Below, in pieces: positions 22,268 through 36,121 of a DNA stretch of 64,000 nucleotides; the stretch's first letter is position 1; every line of letters starts with the position of its first letter. Under the pieces are notes generated by a model. It made no database searches, was not told the DNA's origin, and saw only the letters and a list, made by a program, of their open reading frames with translations. The DNA is from Conoideocrella luteorostrata (Eukaryota > Ascomycota > Sordariomycetes > Hypocreales > Clavicipitaceae): positions 1 to 64,000 of the forward strand of contig JASWJB010000178.1 of the NCBI GenBank assembly GCA_032433595.1. The letters run 5' to 3'. The position numbers were made by a program, and so were the translations under genes.

Positions 22268-25200
22268 GCATCTAGACCGACATTGGTCGGCTGCTCTCTG
22301 AGATGCTACAGGAGAATATGGTAGTATGCGCGGAATACAACAAACAAGGCCGAGCGTTTCGGTGCATGGGTCCGGTCCAATGCTTGGCCAGCTGGTTGGT
22401 CTCCTGTGCCCAAGACCAGGATCAGGAGGCGAACCAAACCCTCTCTCCAGGTACCAATGCTACAGTAATAATATTAAGATGTCATTTGTGATTTGTGATT
22501 TGCTGTGGCAAGGCGACGTTGGTTGCGAGTTGTCGCGCCGAAGCACCAGATGGTCCGATATTACAGTGTGACGGCGATTCACGGTCCAAGATTTTCGTGA
22601 TAGCAGTCAGTTAGCAACTAGCAACGACGTGCTCCGAGCAAGACACCGCATCGATGAGCAAAGACCACTTCGTTGATGTCCAACCGTGCATCAGGCAATG
22701 GTAGACAGCCAGGCCGCCAGACTACGGATAGCGAGCACTTTGGCATCCGAAGTAATGGTTGCGTCTGTGCGCCCCAGCTGAGTGCCGTGAGGCTGAAGTC
22801 GTTCGCTATCGTCCCAAAATAAATCCGATGTTGCAATGCTAGCAATGTATTCTTTCAGTTGCTAGTGGCTGTTAGTAGGTAAGCTGAGCCTCAAGATATG
22901 TGTTGCTTTCCCCTTATCTCAGGTGTAGAGTATAGCGTCGCAACGATTTGTTTAGTTCTTGGGAGCAGTTTCGGGTGGACGGCGCCCTAGTCTGATATCT
23001 TTGGTCGATGTATGCGGTTTTAACCCCAAATACGACCGAATATTGTCGTCTTAGACCCCTTACAGCGGAGCAGTGTTCAGTTTCTGAGCGCAGCTAGGAA
23101 ATAACAGAACACGATGTGGTGGCACGAGAGGCTATGTAGGAGTGCCGTGAAGTCTTCGTACAAGAGTTAGCACAACGCTCGTCTTGTCAGTCCACAATAC
23201 CAGAATAAGTGATGAAGAAAAGGAGGAAGGAAAGAATGACCTGCTTCCTAATAGAATCCAATTTGCGCGATTATGAACAAGACGAAGGGGACAGCAGGGT
23301 GACACGCGACTCGATACTCAACCGTTGTGAGGCCGACAGTACCGCACTTCTGACCACTTACTCAAGTTCTTGTAAGTACGGAGTGCTGAGCGGCTCGATG
23401 GATTTTAGCGGGGCCCAGGCCTTGTGTGGGGAGAGAAACGTGATGTCTCTCTTCTTTGACCTGCAGATAACTACGGTAAATATTGGTGGGAAGCGAGGAC
23501 AGCAAACGACAAAGGACGGGCGGTGGGCCAAGCGGAAGTGATGAGCGACGCGCAAATACCCAAGACAGAGCGCGAGAGAGTGCAAAGGGTAGCGAAGAAA
23601 AATCATGGACAAGATGGGAGCGTTGCTCTGTTTTATGCGGGCGGCCGTTCTGCATCCGGATTACTGCTAACTAGCTTCGGCACCTCTCAACAGTGAATAG
23701 GAGCAACTGTTACTGTGCTCCGTATTCGACCTTACTTCATACTGAGCGCCAATCTACACATTCATGCCGTTCTGGTTGGCTGGTTGGCTGGCTTCCACGC
23801 ATCTAGAGCAGAGGATGGACAAAATTATTCGTCGCCCTCCCGCGCAATCAATCCCAACAGCAACTAGCCCCGATAGCAGGGCCATTGTTCTTGCATTCCT
23901 GGGCCCTGCATTCCTGGGTGGTGTGGAGCAGCTTCTCCCACTCGTCTGTCGCGTGGCGCCGACCAACACCACCATCAGGCCCGCTGCTCGTCGATAATGC
24001 TAGCCACCCATGCTTCAACTTCTTTGTCCTTCCATATTAGACTTCTTGGTTGATGATGCGAGTTGGGCCGCGGGGTGCTCGGCCACCTACATGAAACTGA
24101 CCAGGAAATCTTCGGATGCCCTGGGCAGATCTTGTCACAGCTCATCCACCAATATTCTTTGTGGAGTTGAAACTTTTTCTGACGTGTGGCCTTGTGCCGC
24201 AAACAGGCGACCCAGCTTCGATCAACCCAGAATAGGAAACTTACATCGAGGTTGCATTAATGCAAGACGGGTGAAATGCAGTCCGGGAAACCCGTCCGCA
24301 CCATGCCGTCAGGCAGCCTGCAGCGTTGACAAGTCGGCATGGGTGAGCAGATAGCTAGATGGCTGCTGACGCGCCGTCTTGATCCCGAGCAGCCAGGTCA
24401 TCATTGAAGGAGATGGCTGGCGCCATCCTCAGGGAACAGCCCGGGTTCTGATATATACAAGTCAACCGATATTGATTATCAAGTGATGACCCAAAACCAA
24501 AAGAAAAAAATTGAGTCGCAAACATGTTACTCATTAGCTAAAAACGCGGCAGCAGGTCTTCACGTGCTCAGGTTCGGCTCATGCGCCCAGGATCTGGACT
24601 TTGGATGCAGGGACTCAACTGTCTAGGCTATCAAATTCGGGGCCATGAGACTGGATCTAGGCATTGGTTCACTCAGCCATCATTAGATAGCCTGTGTTCA
24701 AGTTGGTCAACTGGTCAACAAAAGCGTCTAGACTGCTGTGGACTGCAACAAACGACAATCAAAGAGCGCCAGGGTTGAGTTGGATCCTCCCGGTGTGGCT
24801 TACAGTGTATTTTAATACGATGTCGCCACCCAAGCACCTGTAGCTGGCGCTGACAACTGTGTCTAAGCCACTAAAGTCGATACTTACCCTACGCAAGTAG
24901 TATCACCCCGAGTACTATGTATAGAGTAGCCGACATATTTAAAATCATATATTGATAAAGGTAACTGGTGGAATATCAGTAGAGTAAATGCTGGTATTTT
25001 ATTATTCCATACACTTCAAGATTTATTTCCTTCATACATTTGAGAAATAACAAATATTTTCCGCCAGGCTTACTCCGTACACTTTCCAGATCCGGAAGGT
25101 GTATTGTACAGTGGCGTAGCCATGGTCTCTATCCCAACCTTTTCGTCGCTCACCCTGCAACCTAGCCAGCCGCGGAAACAGTACTCACACACTACATGTA

Positions 25201-26558
25201 CACGAAAAGCATGGCTTGTTAAATGAAACTGATCCAGAAGACAGAAATCAGATACTGTACTATTGTTGCTGGGGCCATTAGGCAAACAGAGAACAGTTGA
25301 CATGTGTGCAAGTAAGGGATATGTTGAATGATATGCAATACACAGGGATTGGTATTCCTTTGTTTGTATTTATACTCGTTCATGTTTTGGATATTCGACC
25401 CGATCATCGACTAGCTGGAAATGTTCAGGGTCGAGGGTATCATACTCCGTATCGGGGTGATACCCAGGCTCGCGGGGGACTTTCATGGCTTTTACATTTA
25501 CTATTATTATCCTGTAATTATGTACGGTAATGGATGAATATGCGATATGCTACTTGGCGAGAGCGTCCGCTTCAACTGCCAATTCATTTAGTCCCTTCAT
25601 CTTCCTTTGTGCTGCCATACTCCGTACATTCACAGGTTTCGATCAGGAAAGCGACCATGGACATAAGGCACGTGATTTATCTAGCTCGACGCACGGCCCG
25701 TTGCGGACCTTGCCCAACACGTGACTAAGCTCTGATGCTTGCCGCAGATTGTCGGGTGCTATCCAGCACAGAGAAGATAGAGGACCTTGGGCTGCACTTC
25801 GATATGGGCCTCTAGCATTTTGCCAAAAGTATATGTTGGGCTTGCAGTAATTATCGCACGCCATCGCGCCACGATCGTTATTGTATGTGCTTCTTTGCGC
25901 CCGCTGTTCCTCGGTGTTCATTGTGCTGAGGGGATCCCTCTTGAGCAAACCTGGATTCGTGTCATTACCCCAAGGGCAGGCTGAGCTGACTCTTCTTCTC
26001 CCTTTGAAACAGCATAACCCCCAATCTGAGCACACAATTAAGCTCACGATCTTGCTCAATCTATTTATTTTCAATCACGCTCGGCGACTCATTATTGCCG
26101 TCTTCTGATCAACTCGATCTCGCCGACCCGCGTTCGCGACTCCACCAATCTGCTCGAAATTACTCCACCTTCCGATGCGGCATTGAGGATTGTTACGAGA
26201 CCTTCAGACGCAAAAGCCTCGGGCTCCTACCACGGCACAAGCTGGAGCCTTCGATCATCCGAGCCCATGCGCAAACGCGAACCTCACGACCCACCATCTC
26301 ATTTTATCTATACGTGAACGATTGCCACAGATCATCCTCGTCCGGCAACCGGTCTAGCAATCCCACCATCGCACACTCCAAGTTCTCGAGAGGAGGACAG
26401 ATGGTAACCCGGCCGAATTTTGGTGAATCGACATATATATCCTCCTGATAACAACTGCAGGCTCTGCCAAGCACATCAACCCTCGCTGCTGCCGAGCCCC
26501 GTGCCGGCGAGCCTCCACCAAACCCTCTGGCTGCTAGCTTGCCAACGACATCAGCGGC
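22268..26558. other. 4.3-kb intergenic stretch
   Basis: No protein gene could be supported. Around 24780-25060 the sequence is notably AT-rich. TACTCCGTA copies occur at 25071-25080, 25443-25451 and 25618-25626. The final 500 bp (about 26050-26558) is the likely promoter and 5' leader of CCR4. A possible leader intron (acceptor CTGCAG near 26459) could exist, but I cannot place its donor. The size is large compared with the 0.3-1.4 kb spacing seen in the 34-64 kb half. Confidence 0.5.
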
Positions 26559-28751
26559 ATGTACTCCCAAAACCATCAGCAAGGGCATAATGCTCGGCTG
26601 AATGGGGCGGGCCGTGGAATGCCCAGCATGATGTACAATTTCCAACATGGTCAGCACCAACACCCGTCCCAGGCCCAGCATCATCAGGGCATGCAGCACG
26701 ACCACGGCATGTCTTCGGCAAACGGCCTCGGCCATCACACCCCCTTTGGATCTAACGCACTCTCTAATTCAAATGCATTCAACTCTGGTGTGTTATCCAA
26801 TGGACACACGCCGAGCTCACGTGGCGGCCAAGTTCCCCAAAACGAGATGTGGCAGGAGCAGATGCGTATGCATAAAGAGGCAGAACGAGCTCACTCCGCC
26901 ATGACCGATCAGCAACAACCGCACTATTATGCGAGACTCAAAGCGTCGGAGAACAGGGGTATTGGAGGACCCCCCCCTAGTAGTGGCAGAACGCAAGCTG
27001 ATGGCGAAAACGACCCGGAAGACAGAAGACGGCCGTATCTTCTGGAGCAGGAGACGACTCGGCAAGACTGGCACAATATGGATATGTCAGGACAGGGTCT
27101 GCGAAACCTGGCACTCGAGCTCTTCCAATACAGATTCCTCAACGAACTTTACATCGCCTCCAACAAGCTTACAAGACTGCCCAAGGAAATTGGTGAGTTG
27201 CGGCAGCTGCGCCATCTCGACGCCTCCTACAATCAAATATCGGAGCTACCGGCCGAGCTTGGCATGTGCACATATCTCAAGAACCTGCTACTTTTCAACA
27301 ACGACATCCGAGATCTACCGTTCGAGCTGGGGTCTCTCCATCTGTTGGAAATGCTAGGAATCGAAGGGAACCCGATAGATCCTGCCTGGAAGCAAGAGGT
27401 CATGGAGAAAGGCACAAAAAGTGTCATTACGGCCCTCAAAGAAGGGGCTCCAAGTAAGCCTCTCCTTTCATTGAAATGAGACGAACACAATGAAGAGCAT
27501 TTACTGACCCGGTTTGGTTTTACTGTAGTTCCCGAACCACCCCCTCCGCGGAAAGAAATCACCATCCAAGAGGATGTCTCACCGAATTTGGAACGAATCA
27601 AAGTATTCTCATGGAATATTTTGTGCGACAAATACGCCACCCCACAGACATACGGTTATACTCCAACAAACGCATTGGATTGGCAATATCGCAAGGGTTG
27701 CATTCTGGAGGAATTACGGCTTCGCGATGCTGACTTTTTGAGCTTACAAGAAGTGGCAACAGACGCGTTCAAAGAAGATTTATGTCCTGACTTGGCCCAG
27801 ATGGATTACAGAGGTGTTCACTGGCCCAAGTCGCGCGCCAGGACCATGTCCGAGAAGGATGCGCAAACTGTAGATGGATGTGCCGTGTTCTACAAACAGA
27901 GCAAGTATATTCTGCTGGACAAGCAGCTTATCGAGTTTGCCACCATTGCCATCAACCGACCCGATATGAAGAATCAGCACGATGTTTTCAACCGAGTGAT
28001 GCCGAAAGACAACATCGCCGTTATTTGCTTCTTTGAATCTCGACTCACCGGTGCCCGCATTATTTTGGTCAATGTTCATCTGACGTGGGATTCAGTCCTC
28101 GCTGATGTCAAGGTTATCCAGACGGGCATTCTTATGGAACACGTCACCAAATTGGCCGAAAAATACGCCAGATGGCCGGCGGTCAAAGACAAAAAGCTGA
28201 TTGTCGGCCCGCTTGGGGACGATGCTGAAGCCCCAAAGCCCCAAGCTGAACCTGGGCCGAGCCAAGAGTACCGTTCAAATACGGACATACCACTTATTGT
28301 GGCTGGCGACTTCAACTCAACAGAAAACTCATCGGTGTACGAGCTGTTGTCGTTGGGCCGGGTACCTCCTGATCACGAGGAATTAGGGGACTATCAATAC
28401 GGCAGCTTCACTAGAGACGGTATCGAACATCCTTTTAGTCTGAGAGACGCCTATGCGCACACCAAGAGGACAGCCGACGACATGCCCTTCACAAACTACA
28501 CGCCAGGCTTCGCAGATGTCATTGATTACATTTGGTACACCACCAATACTCTGGAAGTTGTGGACTTGTTGGGACCCCCGGATCCTGGTTATCTTAAGAG
28601 AATGCCCGCGTTCCCCCACTGGCACTTTCCTGCCGACCACATTCAAATCATGGCCGAGTTTGTCATCAAAGCGAGGAAAGAAAAGAAGCAGAATCAGGAT
28701 AGAGATCAGCAGCCAGATTCTGGCGGTGCGTCAGGGTCAGGACGCGGGTAA
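26559..28751 (+). CDS. CCR4: CCR4 deadenylase, catalytic subunit of the CCR4-NOT complex
   Basis: Two exons, 26559-27453 and 27529-28751 (75-nt intron, GTAAGC...TGTAG), 705 residues. Residues 1-130 are Gln/His/Asn-rich, as in yeast Ccr4. Leucine-rich repeats occupy about 170-270 (LNELYIASNKLTRLP, LRHLDASYNQISELP, LKNLLLFNNDIRDLP) and contact the Not1/Caf1 part of the complex. The C-terminal exonuclease-endonuclease-phosphatase domain shows WNIL (Asn328), LQEVA (Glu373, Mg ligand), AGDFNS (Asp559, Asn561) and PADH (Asp668, His669), all catalytic positions of the family. The protein removes poly(A) tails from mRNA in the cytoplasm, and the intron falls between the repeat and nuclease domains. 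The start is chosen as the first Met in frame after a stop; upstream in-frame alternatives are absent. Confidence 0.95.
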
Positions 28752-29689
28752 TGGTGACGGAGTGACACAAGGCTCAAGAATTTGAGCAAATGGTGTTGTT
28801 TCTCACAAAGGTGCATCGAGCAACCATTGCGCGAATGTACCTCAAATCTGGATGTAGTTTTTTTTTGGGTTTTTTTGCAAATGGAGTTCAAGGATCTTTG
28901 CACGGTCGAGGGCTGGACCGGGTGATACGTGTACCTGTGGCATGTAAACAGATGGGAAGGCGAAGGCGAAGGCGAGGCGAGAAGGGTACAACCGGGGGGA
29001 CGGGGTTGGTTTTGTAGGACTTGTAGGAGTTGATTGACGACCTTGTTTTCTGTTCATTACTTATCTTGGTATGTCTATACCAGCGGGAGTGAATGTCGCC
29101 GTAGAGCGATTTTGTAAAACAATGCCTAATGGAGTATGCTTTATTGCCCTATGAGTTGGTTTTGTGTAGTTTAAGGGTTTTTACGTGCGACTGACGGCGC
29201 TGCAAATACCAGAATTCTTTCAATCCTGCACACAAAGGCTGGGTAAGTTGAACCCTTTCTCCTCGTACTATGACGCACACCAGGTGGCATATTCGAGACC
29301 AAGGGTTTGTCCGCTGGCGGACAAGACGGCGTGTCACAATGGAGTAGTGTGTACCATGAAAAGAATGATGATGGCGCTTGATGAAGTTGGCATTTTGTGA
29401 CAGCATCAATCGTACCACTCACTGCCTCGTGCAACACGTGCTGCCAACTTTCTCGAGTGGAGCATTTTAAGCTTAATCTTGTACAACAAGAGCGCTGCTC
29501 CGAACGAAACCGTGCGAACCGTACGCCGTCCTGATGTCCCCCATGTACAAACTAGCTGGGGGTGGCGCTGGCGTTGGCGTCCCGTTGGAAGCCTACCGGC
29601 TCGCATTCTAGCTAGCACGTTTTCATTTTCAATCGTCAATCTACAAGCCTAACGCCCACGACCTGCCGCTTAACTCCTCTTTCATGATA
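28752..29689. other. CCR4 3' region and left flank of the MULE
   Basis: Contains the presumed CCR4 3' untranslated region, with T-runs at 28859-28876 and a GGCGAA/GGCGAG purine repeat at 28957-28983. No coding region is supported between here and the left inverted repeat at 29690. Confidence 0.5.
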
Positions 29690-29832
29690 GAGTGCCCAGC
29701 GCGGGCAAGCAAATATACCGGACTCGAAAACAAATACTGTATGCAGGTCGACCTAATAACCACAAACGTGCTAGATACCCCACCCGCCAAGACAGGGGAG
29801 AAGGTACCTTCTAAGTTTTTGATCCCGTCACC
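29690..29832. repeat. Left terminal inverted repeat of MULE
   Basis: About 143 bp, pairing with 30550-30702 in inverted orientation. It is shorter than the right copy because of a TTA/GTT-type indel near ATACCGG and a rearranged outer end. Confidence 0.85.
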
Positions 29833-29973
29833 GGCCCCTGAACGCGTGCACACTGCAAGCTGCTTTCAACGCCTTCAACTGGTCGCAACGGCTTGCTCGC
29901 GATGCACTTTTCAACTCACAACACATCACCAAAAGCCTCAATCTTGACCTAGTCTTCGGGCCCCGACCTTATC

Positions 29974-30501
29974 ATGGATAGCTCTATTGATCACCTTAAT
30001 TTTCTTACGATTGAAGAAGCGTACGACGCTTTGCGGGAGTCTCAACGGGCCAAGGGTTTCGTGATTACAAAGGCTAGCAGCAAACGATGCCGGCGGACGG
30101 GCACAAAGTTAAATGTCACGATACACTGCCAAAAAGGCGGCAATTATCGACCTTATGCTTTAAAAGCAAGCAAATACAAGACATCTACAAAGAAGATAAA
30201 TTGTCCCTTCCAAGCAACTATCCGATTCCACGAAGACAATCAAACCTACCGAATTTACATGCAAAACACCACACACAATCACGAAGAGATAAAAGATCCT
30301 ACGGGGTCAAGCAGACTACGGCGTCAAAGTCAAGAGAAATTTGGCTTATCAAGAATAAAGACGTTAATTACAACCAAAAGCCAGTGCAAGAGATTGACTT
30401 CCAAGGGGGTTGCCCGCCAAATTAGATGCGAATTTCCAGAGGTCCTTATCACAGAAATGGATGTGTTTTTCTTCCGGCGTCAACTTCGTCTTGCTGAGTA
30501 A
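29974..30501 (+). CDS. Truncated MULE transposase, FAR1-type DNA-binding domain only
   Basis: Open frame of 175 residues inside the element. It starts with FLTIEEAYDALRESQRAKGF and contains Cys and His ligands in the order C (IHCQKGG), C (NCPFQATIRF), then HNH (NTTHNHE). This is the FAR1/WRKY-GCM1 zinc-binding fold at the N-terminus of Mutator-like transposases. A full MULE transposase is several hundred residues longer and carries a DDE catalytic domain; none of it is present before the stop at 30501. Thus it is either a dead remnant or a DNA-binding stub that could still bind the inverted repeats. The frame is intact, with no repeat-induced stop codons. Confidence 0.75.
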   Translation: MDSSIDHLNFLTIEEAYDALRESQRAKGFVITKASSKRCRRTGTKLNVTIHCQKGGNYRPYALKASKYKTSTKKINCPFQATIRFHEDNQTYRIYMQNTTHNHEEIKDPTGSSRLRRQSQEKFGLSRIKTLITTKSQCKRLTSKGVARQIRCEFPEVLITEMDVFFFRRQLRLAE

Positions 30502-30549
30502 TAAGTGTGTCTTCTGCAACGCTGTACAGACACGCGTGTCGCGACCGTA

Positions 30550-30702
30550 GGTGACGGGATCAAAAACTTAGAAGGTACCTTCTCCCCTGTCTTGGCGGAT
30601 GGGGTACCTAGCACGTTTGTGGTTATTATGTCGACCCTGCATACAGTATTTGTTTTCGAGTCCGGTATAACTATTTGCTTGCCCGCCCAGCGCGGCTTAC
30701 CC
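30550..30702. repeat. Right terminal inverted repeat of MULE
   Basis: About 153 bp, inverted copy of 29690-29832, ending at GGGTAAGCC on the minus strand. Its outermost base supplies the last base of the stop codon of the adjacent ankyrin frame. Confidence 0.85.
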
Positions 30703-31690
30703 TAGCACTGAAATACGTTTATAGCCTGTTTAGAGCTCCTCTTCTTCGTTATTCCCAATGCTGGCCCTGCCGGTGCAAGGAGCAGTCTTACGATACTCTG
30801 ATGACCCATGGCAGAAGCTAACGACAAGGGAGTTTTCTTGTCACAGTTTCGTGAGTCTGGATCAGTTCTTCCGGTCTTAAGCAGTAAGTCCACCACAACC
30901 TTGTGACCATAAGCCGCAGCGCAAGACAGCGTCATCGGATTGTCCATGTCCATGGAGTCGATGTCAACATTGTCTCCCTCGATGGCATGGCCAATGAGAA
31001 ACATGTTGCCGGTTTCTGCAGCCAATAAATATGTTTCTCGGTATATCTGACCATCAACACTACCATTAAGGAGCTCCGCTCTCGCTTCCAAGCCTTCATT
31101 GGCTGCCCAAGAAAGTGGCGAACGTCCACTTCCATCGTTCTCTACCAGACTTACACCTTTCTCAAGAAGCAAGCTCATTGTCCTTCCATGCCCTGCACCG
31201 GCAGCCCAGGATAGAGGTGTCCGTCCGCTAGTATCTTTCTCATCCAGGCTGACATCATGTTTAAGAAGCAGTTCCACTGTCGCTTTACGTCCTTGACCAG
31301 CTACCCAGGACAGAGGTGTCCGTCCATTAACATCTTGAAATTTTGCCAGCATTTTAAATACTTTTTTTGTGTCGTCCAAAGGCTGCGCCCTGAAGAGCGC
31401 CACCGTATTGGCCTCCTTGCGCGTTGACATTAGCACCCTTCCTCAGTAGCATGTCCACGATCCCGTCGTGTCCTACGTGGGAAGCAGCTTGCAAAGCACT
31501 GCCATATTCTCCGCCTCGCACGTTGACGTCCGCTCCCTTACCAATAAGATCTCTTACAGCCGCCACGAGCCCATGGAGGCAAGCGTAGTAGAGCCTGGAG
31601 CTCCGTGGGGGACCCGGGTTGTGGCTCCAATGGATATCAGCCTGGTACAATCGAGCCCATCGTTGGAATGTCGCTTCCGTCTCCAGAAAC
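30702..31690 (-). pseudogene. Ankyrin-repeat gene remnant, frameshifted and cut by the MULE
   Basis: Two overlapping minus-strand frames (upper part to about 31690, lower part down to 30702) encode consecutive ankyrin repeats. In the upper part: SRLYYACLHGLVAAVRDLI and GSALQAASHVGHDGIVDMLL. In the lower part: GRTPLSWVAGQGRKATVELL, GRTPLSWAAGAGHGRTMSLL and KTPLSLASAMGHQSIVRLLL. The frame changes at a run of seven T (31362-31368; A on the coding strand), as a single-base indel would do. The upper end begins after an AG at 31691 with ETEATFQRWARLYQADIHW, which resembles a final exon of a fungal NACHT/ankyrin-type gene (recollection, not checked). No nucleotide-binding domain remains upstream. 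The lower end stops exactly at the transposon border. I read it as a non-functional remnant; a sequencing error in the homopolymer is the alternative for the frameshift only. Confidence 0.7.
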
Positions 31691-31730
31691 CTAAATATTG
31701 ATCAAACTCAGAGTTATCAGAGCTACTGTA

Positions 31731-34214
<2,484 letters not shown>

Positions 34215-35585
34215 CTAATGCAGCAGAATATCATAACCGTCCTTCGTGATCCTCACCTCTTCCGCCCCATAGCCGTACTTCCGCCGTATCAACTCAAAGA
34301 TGATCAAGCCCGCGCTCGTACTGGGAACCTGTCTGATCGTGTTCCACCAAAACCCTCTATACAGCCATTTCACCAGGCTCTGTCTCTCTGCAGCTGCTTC
34401 AGTCGCGCACCCTGCCCAAGTCTCCTGGTAGGCACGATAGTAGGCGCGAAGCATCCTCCACGGCCGGCGCGGCTGATCCGGATTCGCAGCCCGGGCTGCT
34501 CTATACTTGGCCGCCCTGGCGTCCAAGTCCTCCAAATGGTCCCAATGCTTGACTTGAAAATGCGACAAGGGATGCAAAAGAAGCTGCTGAGAAAAAGAGG
34601 CGCTAAATCCAGCGGCGAAGAGAAACATGGGCTCTATGGCGTAATGCGGTCGAATGGCGGTGACTTCGCTGTGCTTGTCCTTCTCGGCGGGTCTCTTCAT
34701 AGCGAGAACGTCGACAATGTCCTGGCCCAGTCCGCTGTAATACCAGGTCACGAAGCGATAATACCCTTGGGCTTTGACATACTCGAACATGCTGAAAAAG
34801 ACGGCACTGCCCAAACTGTCCTTTGCAAACGACAAGCCCCAACCAGCAAAAATGCCCCGGACGCCAATTTCTCGCAACTTCTCTGCGCCGAAAGTCCACA
34901 TGCTCCGGGGCCGTTTGCTCCCGTCAGAAGGCATCAAGTCGTGGTGGTCATATCGAGCCTGGAGGGCATCCAGGGGCGCGGCAAGAACACTCTGTAGACC
35001 ACCGGCTAGGAACCCCGCCGTGAAGGTGTGGGCAGGTGATGGCGGCGGGTAGACTCTCTTGGTGGCTTTGGAACTCTCCTCGTGTAAATGGCCAAGAATA
35101 TGTAAATAGCTCGTGTACAAGACTGCGCCGACACCGACGTTGGCGATGAGAGGCGGCAGGATTTGATGAGGCACCACGCTCCAACCTTGCTGTTTGATAG
35201 CCGAAGTGAGGACCCCGGGCGTTGTGCCCCTCATCCATATCCAGGCATGTCGTAGAAACACTCGAGTTCTGGAAGCTGAGTGGTCATTTGCGACAGCCTC
35301 CAACATGCGTTTGATTTGTTGGCCGTGAACAATCCGCGCATACGCCAGGTAATCGACGCGGGTCCGGAAAAACGCCTTGGCAGGAGCACGGAAGTAAAAC
35401 GCAACGAGCTGAGCACTTAAAGCCCGCACGCCGGCTGCAGACGCCGCAGTCGCAGCATTGCTACGAGGCGCCCGGTCAGGGTAATCTTCAGGGTTTGCTA
35501 TGACGGGCAACACGCCCATGGAGGGCTCTGGGGACCATGTCGGAGGGACCCAGCTGGGAGGAGCAGCGTCATTGCGGCTGGGCAT
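34215..35585 (-). CDS. Mitochondrial carrier-family-like membrane protein
   Basis: Single exon, 456 residues. The signatures of the solute-carrier family are partial: AGFLAGGLQSVLAAPLDALQARYD fits the P-x-D/E-x-x-K/R helix with Gln replacing the basic residue, and QQLLLHPLSHFQVKHW is a second degenerate copy. GIFAGWGLSFAKDSLGSAVFFSMFEY and LYRGFWWNTIRQVPSTSAGLIIFELI match the even-numbered helices. The N-terminal ~90 residues are an extension without homology that I can name. It is longer than typical carriers (about 300). The degenerate signatures suggest either a divergent transporter or a carrier-fold protein with another job in the mitochondrial envelope, as known for Ugo1. Substrate unknown. 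Confidence 0.75.
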   Translation of the reverse strand: MPSRNDAAPPSWVPPTWSPEPSMGVLPVIANPEDYPDRAPRSNAATAASAAGVRALSAQLVAFYFRAPAKAFFRTRVDYLAYARIVHGQQIKRMLEAVANDHSASRTRVFLRHAWIWMRGTTPGVLTSAIKQQGWSVVPHQILPPLIANVGVGAVLYTSYLHILGHLHEESSKATKRVYPPPSPAHTFTAGFLAGGLQSVLAAPLDALQARYDHHDLMPSDGSKRPRSMWTFGAEKLREIGVRGIFAGWGLSFAKDSLGSAVFFSMFEYVKAQGYYRFVTWYYSGLGQDIVDVLAMKRPAEKDKHSEVTAIRPHYAIEPMFLFAAGFSASFSQQLLLHPLSHFQVKHWDHLEDLDARAAKYRAARAANPDQPRRPWRMLRAYYRAYQETWAGCATEAAAERQSLVKWLYRGFWWNTIRQVPSTSAGLIIFELIRRKYGYGAEEVRITKDGYDILLH

Positions 35586-36121
35586 GGCTTTGACAGACCA
35601 TGTTGGATAGGGGAAATGCTCCTGTTCTGAAGGATTCCCCGGCCGGTGGGTGCGGGCAAGCGTTGAGATGTTGTTGTCAGCGTGTTGGTGAGGGTAATGA
35701 GACGCGAGTTGGCCTGAAGATGAAGGTAAAGATGAGATGAGACTGTTGATGACTAAGAATCTGTATAGCCAGCCAGGTGAGGCCGCTTTACAGAAAAAGG
35801 CGCATCAGGAGCATAGCTAAGAAGTCTTTGTGTTATTATGTCTTTCTCTATTCATCTCCTCTATGTGTTTAATAAAAAATGACGACAACGAAAAGTCATG
35901 CTTTTGATTGAAGGTAGCGGCATTATGTACTGATGGATACTTGCGTCGACGTCCATGCATGCGCGTGCCACCTCCCACCTGACCCTACCTAGCCTACAGA
36001 CCTCTTCCTTGCCCTCAACATCAACGCCGCCTGATCAGCCTATGAAGCTAACCAACTCGCTTTCGCAATGCAACCGTCCGCCATGCTTGTTTCTCACCCC
36101 AAACGCTCTAAACTCCGACAT
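35586..36121. other. Carrier upstream region / amidohydrolase 3' region
   Basis: About 540 bp with no coding sequence. The left 250 bp should hold the promoter of the carrier gene and the right part is the 3' flank of the amidohydrolase. Confidence 0.45.

Larger units (their letters stand above)
29690..30702 (+). mobile_element. Non-autonomous Mutator-like (MULE) DNA transposon with long terminal inverted repeats
   Basis: The sequence 29690-29832 reappears inverted at 30550-30702 with only a few differences and a small indel. Shared inner blocks include GACTCGAAAACAAATACTGT, ACAAACGTGCTAG and AGACAGGGGAGAAGGTACC. The right terminus begins GGGTAAGCCGCG, typical of Mutator-like ends. The interior of about 720 bp encodes a FAR1-type N-terminal transposase fragment. 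Fungal MULEs such as Hop have long inverted repeats and 9-bp target duplications. Here the right flank is TAGCACTGA and the left flank is different, so no target duplication is visible. The left end also has the 9-bp block GCCCAGCGC where the right end has its reverse complement, so that end was rearranged. The element looks like a 1.0-kb internal-deletion derivative that could move only with a transposase supplied from elsewhere. Confidence 0.85.

Noticed and set aside
22618..24354. Several 65-114 codon frames on both strands
   Set aside because: Short, overlapping, no motifs, and no splice-consistent linking.
25643..26074. 143-codon minus-strand frame
   Set aside because: Composition unlike neighbours' proteins, no domain; lies in the CCR4 upstream region.
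29690..30702. Possibility that the element is a retrotransposon or Helitron
   Set aside because: Long inverted (not direct) repeats and a FAR1-type fragment point to a Mutator-like DNA element.
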